19,628 nt of DNA, from assembly GCA_030524065.1 (NCBI GenBank), contig JAUNHF010000009.1:1-19628 (forward strand). Direction: 5' to 3'. Below are positions 16,797 to 19,628 of the stretch, piece by piece. A program made the translations under genes and the position numbers. The notes beneath the pieces were generated by a model that made no database searches, was not told the origin of the DNA, and worked only from the letters and a program-made list of their open reading frames with translations. Numbering within the stretch: the first letter of the stretch is position 1; each line of letters starts with the position of its first letter. This DNA is from Deinococcus sp. Its GTDB lineage: Bacteria; Deinococcota; Deinococci; Deinococcales; Deinococcaceae.

Positions 16797-17439
16797 GGTG
16801 CTCCTCGCCGGACCGGGCTTGCTGCGCCAAGCGGTCCAGGTTCAGCCGGGCCTGGCGCTGCATGGCGAGCAGGGCGGCGCGGTGGTCGTTGACCACGTCC
16901 TGCGGCAGGTGGTCCAAAAACAGTTTGCCGTCCAGATGGTCGTATTCGTGCTGAAAGACGCGGGCCAGATAATCCTCGGCCTCCACCGTCTGCGCGCCGC
17001 CGTCCAGGTCGGTGTACTCCATCCGCACGGCGCGGGCTCGCGGCACCCCTTCTTCGTAAATGTCGGGAATGCTCAGGCAGCCTTCCGTCTCTGAGCGGTC
17101 CTTTTTCTTGTTGATGACCGTCAGCTTGGGGTTCAGCATCACGTATTCGCGCAGCACGCGGGACTTGAGCGGCACGTCCTTGCCCTCGTTTTCTTCTTCG
17201 TTGTCATCGTATTCCACCGCCACAAACAGCCGCACGCCTAGGCCCACCTGCGGCGCAGCCAGGCCCACGCCACGGGCGGCAAACATGGTTTCCAGCATGG
17301 CGTCTGCCACTTCACGCAGGCTCTGGGGCGCGAAGCCGGGCACTTGCAGGGTGTCGGTGTGCTTCAGGGGCCGGGCTTTGCGGCGCAGCACGGGGTCGCC
17401 GTACAGGCGAATAGGGTAGACGGGGGCAGGCGCACTCAT
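16780..17439 (-). CDS. def: Peptide deformylase
   Basis: The protein is 219 aa. All three motifs are present: GVGLAAPQ (57-64), EGCLSIP (119-125, metal ligand Cys121) and HEYDHLDG (164-171, ligands His164 and His168, catalytic Glu165). It removes the formyl group from nascent proteins; the pair with fmt is a common operon. Between motifs 1 and 2 is a very acidic insertion (DDNEEENEG, about 78-86) that makes this protein longer than the typical ~170-aa enzyme. The ATG at 17439 has AAGGAA 4-5 nt upstream; the earlier in-frame ATG at 17472 has no such site. Confidence 0.93.
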   Translation of the reverse strand: MSAPAPVYPIRLYGDPVLRRKARPLKHTDTLQVPGFAPQSLREVADAMLETMFAARGVGLAAPQVGLGVRLFVAVEYDDNEEENEGKDVPLKSRVLREYVMLNPKLTVINKKKDRSETEGCLSIPDIYEEGVPRARAVRMEYTDLDGGAQTVEAEDYLARVFQHEYDHLDGKLFLDHLPQDVVNDHRAALLAMQRQARLNLDRLAQQARSGEEHRDERL

Positions 17440-17499
17440 AACTTCCTTTTTTAGCGCAAATGGGCGGGTCAAAAGGAGGCGGCGGGTGGGCTGGCCCTG

Positions 17500-17565
17500 T
17501 GTATAGGCCCGCCGGAACCGTACGCCATCTGGCGTAAGCGGCGGCAGCCCGGCCAGCGTTAGCCT
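17500..17565. promoter_or_regulatory. Divergent promoter region def / GNAT with a 16-bp palindrome
   Basis: The palindrome TACGCCATCTGGCGTA (17521-17536) has perfect 7-bp arms. On its left is a -10-like TATACA for def (minus, 17505-17500); on its right TAGCCT (17560-17565) ends 5 nt before the GNAT ATG. The palindrome lies where it could control either promoter. Perfect symmetry suggests a dimeric regulator, but none can be named. Confidence 0.45.
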
Positions 17566-17570
17566 GGGCC

Positions 17571-18152
17571 ATGAGCGAACTGTTTCCTGTTCTGACTGGC
17601 GACAAAGTCGTGCTGGCCCGCTTGCGCCGCGAGGATGTGCCGGAGTTGGCGCGCTATTTCGCCAACCTGGAGCTGACCGCCTACTTGGGGGCTTTTGGCG
17701 CAGCGTTTAGCTTGCAGGACGAAGAAGCCTATTTCGAGAACGTGAGCAAAAGCAGCCCCGAGCAGGTCACGTTTGGCATCTACGAGCGCGGGACCGAGCG
17801 GTTGATCGGCGGCCTGGACCTGCGCGGCATCAACCACCGCCACGGCACCGCCGAGCTGGGTGTCAGCGTCCACAATCCTGATTACTGGGGCGGCGGCTAC
17901 GGCACAGAAGCGGTGGCCCTGATGGTGGAGTACGGGATGTACTTCCTGGGCCTGTACAACATTCAGCTGAGTGTCTTTGCCTACAACATTCGGGGCATTC
18001 GCGCCTACGAGAAGGTGGGTTTCCGCGAAATCGGGCGGCGGACCGGGGCCGTGCGGCTGGGTCAGGAGCGCTTTGACAGCGTGCTGATGGAAATTACAGC
18101 GGACCGCGTAGACACCTCGGGGATGCGGGCGCTGGTGCGGCAACTGGGCTGA
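17571..18152 (+). CDS. GNAT acetyltransferase, RimJ/RimL-like
   Basis: The protein is 193 aa. It has the Acetyltransf_3 layout: LARLRREDVPELARYFAN at the N-terminus, IGGLDLRGINHRHGTAELGVSVHNPDYWGGGYGTEAVALMVEY in the centre (about 84-125; the GGGYG turn is the acetyl-CoA pyrophosphate loop), and SVFAYNIRGIRAYEKVGF, the typical NxxSxxxYEKxGF end with Asn and Tyr. Such enzymes acetylate ribosomal protein N-termini or small molecules; the substrate cannot be told here. The start is backed by a TAGCCT box 5 nt upstream and no ribosome site, a leaderless layout. It ends 42 nt before the converging GGDEF-RHH gene. Confidence 0.85.
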   Translation: MSELFPVLTGDKVVLARLRREDVPELARYFANLELTAYLGAFGAAFSLQDEEAYFENVSKSSPEQVTFGIYERGTERLIGGLDLRGINHRHGTAELGVSVHNPDYWGGGYGTEAVALMVEYGMYFLGLYNIQLSVFAYNIRGIRAYEKVGFREIGRRTGAVRLGQERFDSVLMEITADRVDTSGMRALVRQLG

Positions 18153-18194
18153 AGCTTGTGTCGCCCGGTTTGTGCAGCTGGGCTTATGCTCCCC

Positions 18195-18791
18195 TTACCC
18201 TTCTGCCAGATACGCCTCCAGCGCCGAGCGCAGCACATCCGCTTCGCTGCGGCCTTCCGCTTTGGCACGCTTTTTGAGGCGGTCCAGCTGGCTGCGCGGG
18301 TAGTAGTTGCTTTTCAGGACCATTTTGGCCGGGGTGTACAGACAGGCGCGGCCCCGGCCCTCACGCTTGGCACGGTGCAGGGCTTCGTCGGCGGCCAGCA
18401 GCAGCGCGGCAGGGGAGCGGGCGTGGGCGGGCTGGGCGGCGACCCCGGCGCTGAGGCCCACGCTGCGCGGCCAGCGCGGGTCACGGTGCCGGCCGAATTG
18501 CCGCACCACCGCGTCCATCAGGCGCAGGGCGGTTTCGGGTAGGGTTTCGGGCAGCAACACAGCGTATTCGTCCTCGCTGAGCTGACCCAGCACCGCGTCG
18601 GAGGGCAGCTCAGCGGTCAGCAGGCGCTCCAGCCCGCGCAGCAGCTGTTCGGCTTCGGTGCGCCCCAGCTGTTCGGCCAGCTGCGCGAAGTGATCCACGT
18701 CCAGCCGCGCCACGCTCAGTGGGGTGTGGCCCAACCGTTCGAGCGCCGCCCCCCACTCGCGGCGCCGCAAAATGACCGGTCTGGCCGCCAT
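18195..18791 (-). CDS. Degenerate GGDEF domain fused to a ribbon-helix-helix domain
   Basis: The protein is 198 aa. Residues about 24-152 follow the GGDEF fold: ARLDVDHFAQLAEQLGRTEAEQLLRGLERLL, then QLSEDEYAVLLPE with SEDEY (72-76) in place of GG(D/E)EF, then VGLSAGVA and AADEALHRAKREGRGRACLY. Loss of both glycines makes diguanylate cyclase activity unlikely. Residues about 156-196 (VLKSNYYPRSQLDRLKKRAKAEGRSEADVLRSALEAYL) look like a ribbon-helix-helix DNA-binding domain of the CopG/Arc type. The chain may be a regulator that binds a nucleotide or partner through the GGDEF half. The start is uncertain; ATG 18791 has only a weak GGGG upstream, and the frame is open to 18884. AT-rich palindromes lie upstream. 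Confidence 0.65.
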   Translation of the reverse strand: MAARPVILRRREWGAALERLGHTPLSVARLDVDHFAQLAEQLGRTEAEQLLRGLERLLTAELPSDAVLGQLSEDEYAVLLPETLPETALRLMDAVVRQFGRHRDPRWPRSVGLSAGVAAQPAHARSPAALLLAADEALHRAKREGRGRACLYTPAKMVLKSNYYPRSQLDRLKKRAKAEGRSEADVLRSALEAYLAEG

Positions 18792-18819
18792 CAGTGGCGC
18801 CCCAGAAGTGGGTCGGCAG

Positions 18820-18843
18820 GGATATATATCCAAAACATATATG
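18820..18843. promoter_or_regulatory. Paired AT-rich palindromes upstream of the GGDEF-RHH gene
   Basis: GGATATATATCC (18820-18831) is a perfect 12-bp palindrome and CATATATG (18836-18843) a perfect 8-bp one, in GC-rich surroundings. They lie 29 bp upstream of ATG 18791 and could be the promoter core, an operator, or both. Ribbon-helix-helix proteins often control themselves through paired short palindromes. Confidence 0.45.
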
Positions 18844-18897
18844 CATCCTACTGCCCTCCGGCTTTTGGCCCGCTGCAAAACCATGTCCTACACACAA

Positions 18898-18918
18898 GTT
18901 GAGTCTTGGCGACTCAGA
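18898..18918. promoter_or_regulatory. HAIR-type HspR operator upstream of groES
   Basis: TTGAGT (18899-18904), 7 nt, ACTCAG (18912-18917) matches the HAIR consensus CTTGAGT-N7-ACTCAAG at nearly all positions. HspR represses heat-shock genes in Actinobacteria and Deinococcus through this site. It lies about 19 bp upstream of the -35 of groES. Confidence 0.75.
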
Positions 18919-18935
18919 TTTGTTGGGAGGGCCAC

Positions 18936-18964
18936 TTGACATTTTTGTGTCTCTGACTTTAGCT
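18936..18964 (+). promoter_or_regulatory. groESL promoter
   Basis: TTGACA (18936-18941) is a perfect -35. The -10 is less clear: TTAGCT (18959-18964) at 17 bp or TTTAGC at 16 bp. Transcription would start near 18971, giving a leader of about 100 nt. A poor -10 with a good -35 fits a regulated promoter; use of an alternative heat-shock sigma factor is possible. Confidence 0.55.
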
Positions 18965-19070
18965 TGACCCCAAGGAGAAAGCCCTGTGGTCTGTCCTGGA
19001 CACTGTTTTCTGGCGGCAGGTCGCTGGAGCGTTTTTTCCATCCCTTACCCCATTTCAAGGAGGTCCCACC

Positions 19071-19358
19071 ATGTTGAAACCCCTCGGAGACCGTGTACTG
19101 GTCGAAATCATTGAAGAAGCAGAGCAGAAGACCGCCGGTGGCCTGTACGTGCCCGACACCGCCAAGGAAAAGAGCCAGCGCGGCAAAGTCGTGGCGGTTG
19201 GCACCGGCAAGATGCTGGACAGCGGCCAGCGCGTGGCCCTGGAAGTGAACGTGGGCGACACCGTCTACTTCGCCAAGTATGGCGGTACCGAAGTCAGCGT
19301 GGAAGGCAAGGACTACTCCCTGCTGTCCGAGCGCGACATCCTCGCCATCGTGGAATAA
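19071..19358 (+). CDS. groES: Co-chaperonin GroES
   Basis: The protein is 95 aa, full length. It opens with [19 protein letters not shown], contains the mobile loop region [19 protein letters not shown] (about 20-38) and ends with [14 protein letters not shown]. It caps the GroEL ring and drives protein folding in the cytoplasm. The ribosome site AAGGAGGT lies 6 nt before the ATG, close to ideal. It is followed by groEL after 120 nt. Confidence 0.97.
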   Translation: MLKPLGDRVLVEIIEEAEQKTAGGLYVPDTAKEKSQRGKVVAVGTGKMLDSGQRVALEVNVGDTVYFAKYGGTEVSVEGKDYSLLSERDILAIVE

Positions 19359-19406
19359 CCCGGCCCTGCCCTTTGCCGCGCCGGGCTTTGTCCCCCGTGC
19401 AAAGGG
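19359..19406 (+). other. Hairpin-forming spacer between groES and groEL
   Basis: Two alternative stems use the same region: CCCGGC (19359-19364) with GCCGGG (19380-19385), and CCCTTTGC (19369-19376) with GCAAAGGG (19399-19406). The first is followed by CTTTG rather than a T-tract. They may set the ratio of GroES to GroEL by processing or partial termination; this is inference. Confidence 0.45.
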
Positions 19407-19478
19407 AAAAGGTGCAAACGGGAAGCCGTCAAGCCGTCCCCAGGTCTCTGACCTCTTACTTTTCAAAGGAGCAACATC

Positions 19479-19628
<150 letters not shown>

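Noticed and set aside
18985..19110. Leader ORF in front of groES (AAGGAG, then GTG about 8 nt later)
   Set aside because: It would run into groES in another frame and its translation has no recognisable features. The ribosome site is noted but not enough for a call.

Overview
The window is chromosomal DNA from a Deinococcus species. Evidence seen directly: high GC content; a ddrC gene with an RDRM (DdrO-type) palindrome at its promoter; a deinoxanthin-type carotenoid cluster (crtO, cruF); a YpdA-like bacillithiol reductase; and many genes whose -10-like hexamer ends about 6 nt before the start codon, the leaderless-mRNA layout known to be common in this genus. All family assignments were made by eye from the translations; no database search was run.

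Layout. 1-3920 (minus): a carotenoid operon crtO > lycopene-cyclase/CruF fusion > acyltransferase > glycosyltransferase (cut by the window edge), with stop/start overlaps between the last three. 4010-6929 (plus): ypdA, a secreted VanW-domain protein, an intrinsic terminator, and a DUF3105-type lipoprotein. 6947-10146 (minus): corA with an unusual long leader carrying two small ORFs, then an acyl-CoA dehydrogenase. 10468-11482 (plus): a promoter, a strongly structured ~260-nt RNA ending in an intrinsic terminator, then a CRP/FNR-family regulator. 11532-13277: a divergent pair, lipoprotein (minus) and HisC-like aminotransferase (plus). 13401-15138 (plus): RDRM, ddrC, a small acidic protein and endonuclease III. 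15198-17439 (minus): def > fmt > a LURP-one/scramblase-like gene broken by a one-base frameshift in a homopolymer. 17571-18152 (plus): GNAT acetyltransferase. 18195-18791 (minus): degenerate GGDEF domain fused to a ribbon-helix-helix DNA-binding domain. 18898-19628 (plus): HspR-type HAIR operator, promoter, groES and the start of groEL.

How the genes work together. The carotenoid operon contains a ketolase, a cyclase plus C-1',2' hydratase in one chain, and enzymes able to glycosylate and then acylate the new hydroxyl, so it looks like a module for the end-group chemistry of deinoxanthin-like pigments. ypdA (thiol redox), ddrC and nth (DNA damage) and groESL (protein folding) fit the stress-tolerant lifestyle. 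def and fmt handle the formyl group of initiator Met.

The most unusual signals are regulatory. First, the corA leader holds a promoter flanked by two 12-bp repeats spaced 21 bp apart, a 38-aa ORF with a strong Shine-Dalgarno and an early Asp-Pro-Glu-Pro-Pro stretch, and a 15-aa ORF that overlaps both this ORF and the corA start codon. Second, the structured, terminator-ended RNA before the CRP-family gene looks like a small RNA or attenuator. The cyclase-CruF and GGDEF-RHH fusions and the frameshifted homopolymer are also worth attention.
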